Virus record (IMG/VR): IMGVR_UViG_3300021137_000815
Span: 1 to 26,798 of that record
Direction: 5' to 3' (one strand)
DNA length: 26,798 nucleotides
Origin: a virus
Position 1 is the stretch's first letter; each line of letters begins with the position of its first letter. Shown piece after piece: positions 18,914 to 26,798 of the stretch. Made by a program: the position numbers and the translations under genes. Under the pieces are notes generated by a model. That model was not told where the DNA came from. It saw only the letters and a list, made by a program, of their open reading frames with translations, and did not search any database.

Positions 18914-19086
18914 TTAGTAATTTTTGTAATAAATGCTGTAATGAGCGTCACTATTCTAATAAATATGATGCTTATTACTGTGAATTATGTAATAAATGGA
19001 TGGAAGAGAAATGTGATGATGAAAATTGTGAATTTTGCTCATCGCGTCCAAATAAACCTAGTCAAATGGAACTGAATAATGGCTAA
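18904..19086 (+). CDS. Small cysteine-rich zinc protein
   Basis: 60 residues with eight cysteines in CNKCC, CELC, and CDDENCEFC, enough for two zinc sites. It is acidic overall (KWMEEKCDDENCEF). The start overlaps the end of the preceding gene and the stop overlaps the next start, so it is coupled on both sides. Similar short zinc proteins accompany phage structural or replication genes, but I cannot assign a role. Confidence 0.65.
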   Translation: MDIVSNFCNKCCNERHYSNKYDAYYCELCNKWMEEKCDDENCEFCSSRPNKPSQMELNNG

Positions 19087-20296
19087 AATAATCAAAGTTG
19101 CTGGATCTTCGGCAAAACCTAAAAAATCTAAGAAAACTAAAATCACAAGTGCTACTATTAGAGAAAATAGGGGCAAGGATTTAAGTCCAACTTGGGATAA
19201 TTGTGAACAATTAGATGCATTACAATTTCTAAAACACTATCATAGTGCAATGCAATATTATAATGTACAATTCAATGGTAAAGATCTTAAACCGGCAGTT
19301 ATTAAATGGATGGAAGCTAATGAATTAGACAAAACTTTAATAATTTCATATAAGAAGACTAAAGACTGGCGTACAAGTAGTACAATGGGTGCTATTGCCA
19401 GTTGTTTATTAAGAGGTATGCCAGAACAACGAGATGATTTTAATAATGGCTCAAATATAAAAGAATGGTTGATAAATTCTATTAATACAACGGTAGAAGC
19501 TGGCAAAGCAGACATCGAATCTGATGAAGAAACCGATAAAAAGGCAGCTGCTCCTGTTATTAACATTCAAGAACGTGTTCGTGAAGCAACGGTTAGAATG
19601 ACGGATGAGATAGAAGATGCTATTGAAGTATGGATAGAAGCACCAGATAAATTTGATCCAAAACAAATTAAGATTCTTAATTTACTTAAAGGAAAAGAAG
19701 CAAAACCAGTCCATGCTAGGATAATTAAAGAATTTTATTATTCTGGTTTACAGGAAATTACTGAAGTTATTGAAGGTACTGATGAAGATCTGAAAGAAGG
19801 ATATAGTCACCGTAATAAAAAACAACTTAATAATTTATTAGCATTCTATAAAGAAATTGACGCAGCTTGTACCATGTTAATGGAGGAAGCAAAAGTAACT
19901 AGGAAACCTAGAGTTAAAAAATCAGTACCAAAAGATAAAGTAGTTGAAAAACTTAAGTATTTAAAGACTTTTGAACCATTGAAGATAGTATCAATTAATC
20001 CAACTGATGTAATTGGTTCTAATATCCTATGGATATATAATACTAAGACAAGAAAAATCGGTAAATATATAGCAGATGAATTGACAGGACCACTTACGAT
20101 AAAAGGAACTACTATAGTTGGTTTTGATGAGCATAAAAGCGTTCAAAAAACAGTTAGAAAACCGGAAGAGAAGATAATTGAATTTAAAAATTCTGGAAAA
20201 ATAGCATTAAGAAAATTCTTAGAAGATATCAATGCTACTGATACCAAAATGAACGGCAGAATTAATGAAGATACGGTATTATTGAAGGTTGAATAA
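19079..20296 (+). CDS. Conserved phage protein of unknown function
   Basis: 405 residues. A lysine-rich N-terminus (SSAKPKKSKKTKITSATIRE) is followed by a helical domain (LDALQFLKHYHSAMQYYNVQ). A charged linker (about 138-165) comes next, then a second helical domain to about 280. The C-terminal beta-rich part contains ILWIYNTKTRKIGKYIA and GTTIVGFDE. Proteins with this order occur in T4-like and related phages as hypothetical proteins. The basic N-terminus suggests DNA or RNA binding. There are no catalytic residues I can name. Confidence 0.7.
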   Translation: MAKIIKVAGSSAKPKKSKKTKITSATIRENRGKDLSPTWDNCEQLDALQFLKHYHSAMQYYNVQFNGKDLKPAVIKWMEANELDKTLIISYKKTKDWRTSSTMGAIASCLLRGMPEQRDDFNNGSNIKEWLINSINTTVEAGKADIESDEETDKKAAAPVINIQERVREATVRMTDEIEDAIEVWIEAPDKFDPKQIKILNLLKGKEAKPVHARIIKEFYYSGLQEITEVIEGTDEDLKEGYSHRNKKQLNNLLAFYKEIDAACTMLMEEAKVTRKPRVKKSVPKDKVVEKLKYLKTFEPLKIVSINPTDVIGSNILWIYNTKTRKIGKYIADELTGPLTIKGTTIVGFDEHKSVQKTVRKPEEKIIEFKNSGKIALRKFLEDINATDTKMNGRINEDTVLLKVE

Positions 20297-20337
20297 TACA
20301 GTAGTATAAAAACACCGTATTATATGTAAATACTAAT

Positions 20338-20679
20338 ATGATACGGTTTAATAAATTAATAAACGCACATACTAAAGATATGGATGCAATAAACCAACAA
20401 AGACGATATTGGTTAGTTGCTAGTTCTATCGTATATGTTGCTGTTATAATTTTAATATTTGGATGGGATTGGATCACTAACGTCCATCAAAAATCACTAT
20501 GGTGGATATTCATCTCACTATCATTACTAATAAGTATTAATTGGTGGTATTGGACAATGGAAGTCATATCACATTTATTAGTGCATCAACAGAAAGAAGT
20601 AGAATTTATTAAAGAATTATTAAATGATATAAAAGAACTTCAAGACATCATTAAAAATAACATTGACAACCAAGATTAA
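20338..20679 (+). CDS. Two-pass membrane protein with a coiled-coil tail
   Basis: 113 residues. Transmembrane segments lie at about 22-41 (YWLVASSIVYVAVIILIFGW) and 51-70 (SLWWIFISLSLLISINWWYW), followed by a charged helix (HQQKEVEFIKELLNDIKELQ). Both ends probably face the cytoplasm. It sits alone between the 405-residue protein and the repair gene. Roles in lysis or superinfection control are possible, but there is no specific motif. Confidence 0.6.
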   Translation: MIRFNKLINAHTKDMDAINQQRRYWLVASSIVYVAVIILIFGWDWITNVHQKSLWWIFISLSLLISINWWYWTMEVISHLLVHQQKEVEFIKELLNDIKELQDIIKNNIDNQD

Positions 20680-20698
20680 ATACTATATGATAGTATTT
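20663..20698 (+). promoter_or_regulatory. Promoter overlapping a perfect dyad before uvsE
   Basis: TTGACA at 20663-20668, 17-base spacer, TATGAT at 20686-20691. The same stretch holds AAATACTAT (20678-20686) and ATAGTATTT (20690-20698), a nine-base perfect inverted repeat followed by T. It may be an operator over the promoter, or a weak terminator for the upstream gene. Confidence 0.5.
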
Positions 20699-20721
20699 TT
20701 TAACTTTTATAAGACATAATA

Positions 20722-21750
20722 ATGAATAAAATTGGATTTGCCTGTAAAATTTCTGCTGTTAATGATAAAAATGAAATTGTTTCTATCCCAAAATATAATA
20801 CAAAAACAACAACTATTGCATGGTTGAATAAACAAACTAAAAAAACTGCTGAAACTAAATTGATGTTATTATTACGGCATAATTTAGAAGCAACTTGTAA
20901 AGCAGTAGAATATGTTTCTAAACAAAATCCATCATTGAGACTTTTCAGATTAACGTCTGATATTTTACCAGTCTATACTCATACGGACTGGACATATTTT
21001 TATCAATCAGAATCTATTCAACAACTATTACAGCAAAAATTTGCGGCAATTGGTGATTTAGCAAGACACCACGATGTGCGATTATCTTTTCATCCTGGAC
21101 AATTTTGTTGTTTAGCAAGCGATCGACCAGATGTGGTAGAAAATAGTATTGCAGAATTTGAATACCACGCTGATATGGCACGTTGGATGGGATATGGTAA
21201 AACCTTCCAAGATATGAAAATTAATGTACACATTGCTGGTAAACGTGGTCCTGCAGGAATGCTTGAAGCATATGAAAAATTAAGTGATGTTGCTAAAAAC
21301 TGTATAACAATTGAAAATGAGGAAATGACCCATGGACTTGATGCTTGTCTTACTATTGCTGACAGGATTCCTGTCGTTCTCGATATTCACCATCATTTTA
21401 TCAAAACTGGAGAATACATCAACCCCGATGACCCACGGGTTGAAATGGTTATTCAAAGTTGGCGAGGTGTTCGCCCTACTTTACATTATTCTATTAGTAG
21501 GGAAGATGTTTTGGCCAATCATTGCGCCAGCACTAAACCAGATCTTAACTTACTTTTAGAAGCTGGACATTCTAAACAAAAACTTCGCGCACATTCTGAT
21601 TTCTACTGGAACGATGCTGTTAATAACTGGGCATTGACATTCTCAGATAAATTTGATATACTTTGTGAATCAAAAGCCAAAAATTTAGCGAGTTTTAAAT
21701 TATATGATTATAGAACAAGAAAATATCTGGACCAATCAGTGGTTTTATAA
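20722..21750 (+). CDS. uvsE: UV-damage endonuclease (UvsE/UVDE family)
   Basis: 342 residues, a TIM-barrel repair nuclease. Family motifs in order are IGFACKI at the N-terminus, RLFRLTSDILP (73-83), LSFHPGQF (121-128), INVHIAGK (167-174), ITIENEE (195-201) and LDIHHH (220-225). These H, E and D residues bind three metals. The enzyme nicks DNA 5' of UV photoproducts and other lesions and so starts excision repair. This length is usual. The gene has its own promoter. The next gene starts within its last 47 bases in another frame. It suggests phage particles or hosts exposed to sunlight (inference). Confidence 0.93.
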   Translation: MNKIGFACKISAVNDKNEIVSIPKYNTKTTTIAWLNKQTKKTAETKLMLLLRHNLEATCKAVEYVSKQNPSLRLFRLTSDILPVYTHTDWTYFYQSESIQQLLQQKFAAIGDLARHHDVRLSFHPGQFCCLASDRPDVVENSIAEFEYHADMARWMGYGKTFQDMKINVHIAGKRGPAGMLEAYEKLSDVAKNCITIENEEMTHGLDACLTIADRIPVVLDIHHHFIKTGEYINPDDPRVEMVIQSWRGVRPTLHYSISREDVLANHCASTKPDLNLLLEAGHSKQKLRAHSDFYWNDAVNNWALTFSDKFDILCESKAKNLASFKLYDYRTRKYLDQSVVL

Positions 21751-21955
21751 TAATGCTAAATGGCAACTAAAATTTGTCTGGTTGCCAGTACGCTGTGATA
21801 AATCTAATAGATTATTATGGTTTACGTATGCTTATCGTGGTGATATTTCAGTAAATACTTTGGTTGACTCTGGTATGAATAAAGTAACGATACCTGAAAC
21901 CAGGTGGCTTAGAAAACAAGAGTATATATTCGGTAAAATAGCAGGAACGATATAA
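21704..21955 (+). CDS. Small tryptophan-rich phage protein
   Basis: 83 residues, starting inside uvsE. It shows the pattern WQLKFVWLPVRCDKSNRLLW, AYRGDI and PETRWLRKQEYIFGKIAG. Phage proteins that combine a LP.RC..S...IW strand pair with a final RW....E.I...L helix are common next to structural or repair genes, with no function known to me. A later start would shorten the overlap; none with a good ribosome-binding site is obvious. A terminator follows directly. Confidence 0.65.
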   Translation: MIIEQENIWTNQWFYNNAKWQLKFVWLPVRCDKSNRLLWFTYAYRGDISVNTLVDSGMNKVTIPETRWLRKQEYIFGKIAGTI

Positions 21956-21956
21956 T

Positions 21957-21977
21957 AAAGGGGCTTAATGCCCCTTT
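21957..21977. terminator. Two-way intrinsic terminator
   Basis: AAAGGGGC/GCCCCTTT, an eight-base perfect stem with loop TTAAT. It is followed by T-rich sequence on the + side and preceded by A-rich sequence that serves the minus side. It separates the convergent genes ending at 21955 (+) and 21980 (-). Confidence 0.88.
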
Positions 21978-21979
21978 AC

Positions 21980-22249
21980 TTATTTTGCTTTTTTCGGTCT
22001 ACCACGTTTTTTAGGAACAAATGATACAACTGTTGGTCCTTTTGCTACTAATTCTTTTTTAGTTCTTTTAGGAACTTTTTTTACAACTTCTTTTATTTCT
22101 ACAACCTCAGATATTTCTGATACTACTTCTTCTTTAATTTCTTTTGGTTTTTTAACACGTTTTACTACTTTCTTTTCAACAACAGCAACTTCTGCTACTA
22201 CCGCTACTTCTTCTTTAATTCCAAATAATTTTTTAATAAAATTTAACAT
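21980..22249 (-). CDS. Lysine/valine-rich protein with a C-terminal AT-hook
   Basis: 89 residues. The amphipathic start MLNFIKKLFGIKEE resembles a membrane-attaching helix. Then come low-complexity V/E/K repeats (EEVAVVAEVAVVEKKVVKRV), and the last ten residues are PKKRGRPKKA, a classic AT-hook (core RGRP at 82-85). AT-hooks grip the minor groove of AT-rich DNA, which suits this genome. AAGGAG precedes the ATG, and a late promoter (TATAAATA) lies just upstream. A late DNA-condensing or DNA-tethering protein is a reasonable inference. Confidence 0.7.
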   Translation of the reverse strand: MLNFIKKLFGIKEEVAVVAEVAVVEKKVVKRVKKPKEIKEEVVSEISEVVEIKEVVKKVPKRTKKELVAKGPTVVSFVPKKRGRPKKAK

Positions 22250-22266
22250 AATTTCTCCTTGTTATG

Positions 22267-22274
22267 TATTTATA
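22267..22274 (-). promoter_or_regulatory. T4-type late promoter
   Basis: TATAAATA on the minus strand at 22274-22267, 18 bases before the ATG of the AT-hook gene. It overlaps the end of the zinc-protein gene at 22270. Confidence 0.55.
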
Positions 22275-22557
22275 ATTGATCAATTGTCTTCATACAACTT
22301 ACTGGTAAATCCCAAATATGTTGTTTTTCTAATCCTTTTTCTTGTGCAAATCTTTTTGCATCACAATTTCCACATACATGGTAATAATGATTATTAATTC
22401 TGTTTGGATCCATTTTACCACGTTCTCTTTGAAATAACTCACCACAACAGTCACACATTAACGTAATAATAGTCTTTCGTCTATTATAATTGTGTATAAC
22501 CCCCAATTTACTAGTTCTTTCATGAACTGTCATTATATATTCTGATTTAATAAACAT
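22270..22557 (-). CDS. Small zinc-ribbon protein
   Basis: 95 residues. CDCCGELF near residue 35 and CGNCDAKRF near residue 62 give paired CxxC knuckles separated by a helical insert, a zinc ribbon. The N-terminal part (TSKLGVIHNYNRRKTIITLM) is basic. There is no HNH histidine pattern, so a nuclease is not claimed. The start is uncertain: the second ATG at residue 9 is equally possible, and neither has a clear ribosome-binding site. It is transcribed with or just ahead of the AT-hook gene. Confidence 0.6.
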   Translation of the reverse strand: MFIKSEYIMTVHERTSKLGVIHNYNRRKTIITLMCDCCGELFQRERGKMDPNRINNHYYHVCGNCDAKRFAQEKGLEKQHIWDLPVSCMKTIDQL

Positions 22558-22590
22558 AATACTATTTACATTAAGATTATAAAACCTATT

Positions 22591-22598
22591 GATAAATA
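22591..22598 (+). promoter_or_regulatory. T4-type late promoter of the tail genes
   Basis: GATAAATA at 22591-22598, the same box found before the endonuclease cassettes, 33 bases ahead of the first tail gene. This links it to late transcription. Confidence 0.55.
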
Positions 22599-22624
22599 CT
22601 TAGAAATAACCCAACGAGGTATAA

Positions 22625-24336
<1,712 letters not shown>

Positions 24337-24337
<1 letters not shown>

Positions 24338-25254
24338 TGACAAAACAAGTAATTAATATAGGTGTAACAGCAAATGACAGAAGTGGTGACCCGATACGCA
24401 CAGCTTTTAATAAAGTAAATCAAAATTTTACCGAACTTTATACATTAACTGGCGGTACTGCTGCTGATTTACAAGAATTAGTACAAGATTACGCTGCCCC
24501 TTTATTTACACATAATTATCATACTGGTATAACCTTTACATATGATGATATTAATAATAGATTAGTAGCAGTAGTTTCTGATAACGACAGTTCATACGTA
24601 ACTAGTACTAATTTAACAACAATTTTAGATTCTTATGCTACGGAAAGTTTTGTAACAACCCAAGGATATATTACATCTAACGGATTACCAAGTCAAACTG
24701 GAAATAATGGAAAATATTTATCAACTGATGGAAATGGTACATTAACCTGGAAAAATGTAAACAGTTTAAATAACGGGTCTTATGTATTAAATATTGATTC
24801 ATATGGTAATGTTACACTACCAGGGACAACTGTGTTTCCAGGTAATAATTACGGACAGTTTCAAACACCGCCCGCACAAAATACATATGTAACAGAGATA
24901 ACACCAATTGTTATATTTTCAGGAACAAATAATTTAGTTGAAACCATGAAAGCAACTATTCAAGTTCAAGCAGATGGGGTTGATGTAGGAAATGTTTTTA
25001 CATATCATTCGCAAATTTGTGAAATATTAGTTGTTCGTAAAAGAATATATGATGCAAACATTGATTCTACGTCTTATGCAGTTGAGGCAATGGTATATGG
25101 TGTGATTCATACTTCAACAAATCAATTAGCAACATTTGATGCACACTGGAATCCAACAACAAACAAGATTGAAATTACTATGACTCGCGATCCATCTTAT
25201 ATTGGAGTTAATGCAAGAGTAATTGCAATAGAATCAGTTAATTTAGCACCTTAA
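24337..25254 (+). CDS. Phage structural protein, N-terminal paralogue of the preceding one
   Basis: 305 residues. Residues 1-40 (QVINIGVTANDRSGDPIRTA then FNKVNQNFTELYTLTG) repeat the start of the preceding protein, so the pair shares an attachment module. After a repetitive middle (YLSTDGNGTLTWKNVNSLNN), the C-terminal 130 residues form a beta-rich domain (IVIFSGTNNLVETMKATIQV, VEAMVYGVIHTST). That domain resembles those found near receptor-binding ends of fibres. The start overlaps the preceding stop (TAATG), so the genes are coupled. Confidence 0.78.
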
Positions 25255-25264
25255 GGAAATAAAA

Positions 25265-25477
25265 ATGGCAATTAAACCGTTCGCAATACAAGGCGCCGAC
25301 CTAATACTAGGTGGCGTAAATTTACAAGCAGGTACAACTGGTGTTGTTATTCCTGGCATTACTCAAGCAACTAGCTATAAAGTAGAAGAAGTTAATACTG
25401 TCTGTGTCAAACATAAAATTACCGTTGTAAGGTTGACTTGCTATTTGACTTTCACTATAAAAGAAACTGAATCCTAA
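25265..25477 (+). pseudogene. Truncated structural protein at a rearrangement junction
   Basis: AAGGAA precedes the ATG. Residues 1-44 (MAIKPFAIQGADLILGGVNL, AGTTGVVIPGITQATSYKVE) are a recognisable start of a phage structural protein. From about base 25399 the frame is merely the antisense of the PP-loop gene (VCVKHKITVVRLTC...). The native sequence therefore stops abruptly near 25398, where the opposite-strand gene also loses its end. It may still yield a 70-residue product. Confidence 0.6.
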
Positions 25478-25669
25478 TTGTTCAAGTTCCGTTAACACTT
25501 GTTTTACTATGATAGATTCTGCCTTATCTCTATGTTCTATATTTTGGTTGTGAATATGATGTATATGTAGGTTATATTGTTTGTATTCAGATTCTGTTAA
25601 TAATTTGTAAATCATACCAAGACTATCTAGTCCGCCTGAGTACATGGCTAAGATTGTTTGTTGTTCCAT
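25400..25669 (-). pseudogene. PP-loop ATPase (QueC-like), 3' end missing
   Basis: From the ATG at 25669, about 90 native residues remain. The PP-loop AMYSGGLDSLGM lies at residues 8-19, then HIHHIHNQNIEHRDKAE, FFYSES and YNGNFMFDTDS. This resembles the start of 7-cyano-7-deazaguanine synthase-like enzymes, which activate a carboxyl group with ATP. Phage members can belong to DNA or tRNA deazaguanine pathways, but no other such gene is visible. After about residue 90 the frame continues to 25322 as antisense of the structural gene, so the C-terminal half, including any zinc site, is lost. Its start overlaps the end of the methyltransferase-like gene. Confidence 0.65.
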
Positions 25670-26106
25670 ATATAAAATGTATAAACCTCATTAATAGGAT
25701 GTTCAAATGGGAAAGGTGTTAGTTCTTCTGCTTTGGGAAAATACACAGCATATTTTGTTGACCAATTTGGGTTAAGAAAAGACCGAGATATAAACCGATC
25801 ACAGTTAGGTAATATTACACTTAGGAGGTTTTCTGTAAATTCTTTTCCAAATGATAACCCACCATCTATAATAATAGTATCCCAATGATTGTTTAATTCA
25901 AACCAATCTTTATTCTGTATTTTAGGATCTGTATACTTTGGTTATAAATCCCATGCTTCTGTTGCAAGTGGTAATAATAAATGTGTACTGCCAAGTAATA
26001 AAACGCTACCTATGCAATATTGTTCAAATACGCGATAATCAGTTTCATCAGGAGCTGCTGGCCATTTTAATGATGTCCAAAATTCTTTATCGGTATGTAT
26101 GCTCAT
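25648..26106 (-). pseudogene. Methyltransferase-like gene interrupted by an in-frame TAA
   Basis: From the ATG at 26106, 54 codons (MSIHTDKEFWTSLKWPAAPD, VLLLGSTHLLLPLATEAWDL) end at TAA 25942-25944. The same frame then stays open for 97 codons to 25648 with sensible coding (WDTIIIDGGLSFGKEF, FISRSFLNPNW, HPINEVYTFYIW). VLLLGST, an acidic turn and WDTIIIDGG resemble motifs I-IV of a degenerate class I methyltransferase fold. The end overlaps the start of the PP-loop gene by 22 bases, so they formed an operon. Expected activity is unclear, and a nonsense mutation is the simplest reading. Confidence 0.6.
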
Positions 26107-26161
26107 AACGATATTTAGGCTAAATATAGGAACAACATAAAAAAAGAGAGTAATACAAATT

Positions 26162-26798
26162 ATGACAACAATATTATGGACAGAAAATACTGGATATTCT
26201 TTAGGAACATTACCAGAAAGAGCTGCTGTCACAATACAATTACCAGTACCATCTACACCAATTGGTGTTTTATATTCTGTTATATCAGGTGAACTGCCTC
26301 CTGGATTGGAGTTAATTGGACATACAATAACTGGAAATCCATTCATAGTTGCAACGGCTACTACATTTTCATTTTGTATTAGAGCTACGTATAATAATGA
26401 AATATCCGATAGAACATTTTTTATTACTATTACTGGCGCAAATCCACCAGAATTTGTAATTCAAGATGCTAATTTAGATATAGGACCAGTTCATCAGTTT
26501 TTTGCAATTGATAAGACATATATTGAATACAAATTAGAAGCTACTGAATTAATACCATCCTTACGCCCAAATTTAACATTTATAATTATTGATGGAATAC
26601 TACCACCTGGATTAACATTAAGTAAAAATGGTGTAATATCAGGAATTGTTGATGAATTGACCGCAATTCCACCAGATAATGCACAAGGAATTTATACTTT
26701 TACAGTATCAGTTACGGATGGGTTCTTATATACAAATAAACAATATACTATTTATATAGTTGGTCCATCATACTTATCAGCTGATAATATATCAATAT
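26162..26798 (+). CDS. Large structural protein with Ig-like (He_PIG) repeats, runs off the window
   Basis: Open from the ATG at 26162 (AGAGAG upstream) to the window end, 212 residues so far. Repeats of the form GELPPGLELIGHTITGNP and GILPPGLTLSKNGVISGIV are the signature of putative-Ig (He_PIG) domains. Each is followed by strands such as TFTVSVTDGFLYTNKQYTIY. These stacked beta domains are common in large phage tail or fibre proteins and give surface binding. It continues the tail gene order broken by the insert at 25.4-26.1 kb. Confidence 0.8.
   Translation, partial: MTTILWTENTGYSLGTLPERAAVTIQLPVPSTPIGVLYSVISGELPPGLELIGHTITGNPFIVATATTFSFCIRATYNNEISDRTFFITITGANPPEFVIQDANLDIGPVHQFFAIDKTYIEYKLEATELIPSLRPNLTFIIIDGILPPGLTLSKNGVISGIVDELTAIPPDNAQGIYTFTVSVTDGFLYTNKQYTIYIVGPSYLSADNISI

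Noticed and set aside
19258-19666. Minus-strand open frames inside the 405-residue gene
   Set aside because: They are antisense shadows with no motif or start signal. The + strand frame is long, coupled to its neighbours and protein-like.
26107-26346. Upstream extension of the minus-strand methyltransferase-like frame to 26346
   Set aside because: That part is antisense to the He_PIG structural gene. The ATG at 26106 gives a sensible protein start.

Overview
This window is a dense, AT-rich stretch of a large tailed-phage genome. Three things show it: T4-type late promoters (GATAAATA/TATAAATA), tail proteins at the right end, and many small overlapping genes mixed with tRNAs, phage ligases and at least four GIY-YIG-type homing endonuclease genes. 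The host cannot be named from sequence alone. TTGACA-N16/17-TATAAT promoters in front of many operons point to a bacterial host with ordinary sigma-70 recognition. Nearly all genes lie on the + strand. The minus strand carries mainly the homing endonucleases, a short late pair (21980-22557) and a damaged insert near 25.4-26.1 kb.

Layout: 1-450 acireductone dioxygenase. 509-1606 small genes, one frameshifted and cut by an endonuclease-like cassette. 1614-4334 an RNA-rich region: tRNA-Thr, tRNA-Gly, an initiator-like tRNA-Met and tRNA-Cys, interleaved with a family of structured RNA elements, plus a methyltransferase, a parvulin and GroES. 4345-6725 a Ro60-like (TROVE/DUF2828 plus vWA) protein in two genes separated by a GIY-YIG gene. 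6722-12658 small membrane proteins, two metallophosphoesterases, an RNA ligase, an AbrB-like protein and translation initiation factor IF-1. 12721-13305 ClpP. 14488-20679 DNA ligase, zinc-binding small proteins, MazG and conserved phage proteins. 20722-21955 UV-damage endonuclease and a small protein. 21957-21977 a two-way terminator. 22631 onward tail or structural genes.

The most interesting system is the RNA region plus the Ro-like gene. Up to seven elements share one plan: a closing stem whose sequence changes with its pairing kept, a conserved (A/T)TTCAGCAA-type block just inside the 5' strand, and usually CCTGTTA at the 3' end. One of them (2940-3061) encloses a circularly permuted tRNA-like fold whose acceptor stem is capped by GUAA. 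That is the architecture known for bacterial Y RNAs, the partners of Ro60/Rsr proteins. Another element sits in the 5' leader of the Ro-like gene and may allow autoregulation. I infer a phage Ro/Y-RNA ribonucleoprotein with several Y-like RNAs. An RNA ligase lies nearby.

Second theme: takeover of translation and protein folding (IF-1, initiator-like tRNA, other tRNAs, GroES, parvulin, ClpP). Third theme: active homing-endonuclease spread. Five cassettes share a covarying leader hairpin behind a late-type promoter, and they have split, truncated or duplicated the ends of neighbouring genes. Several genes carry single frameshifts or in-frame stops. These may be real decay, recoding, or base-calling errors.
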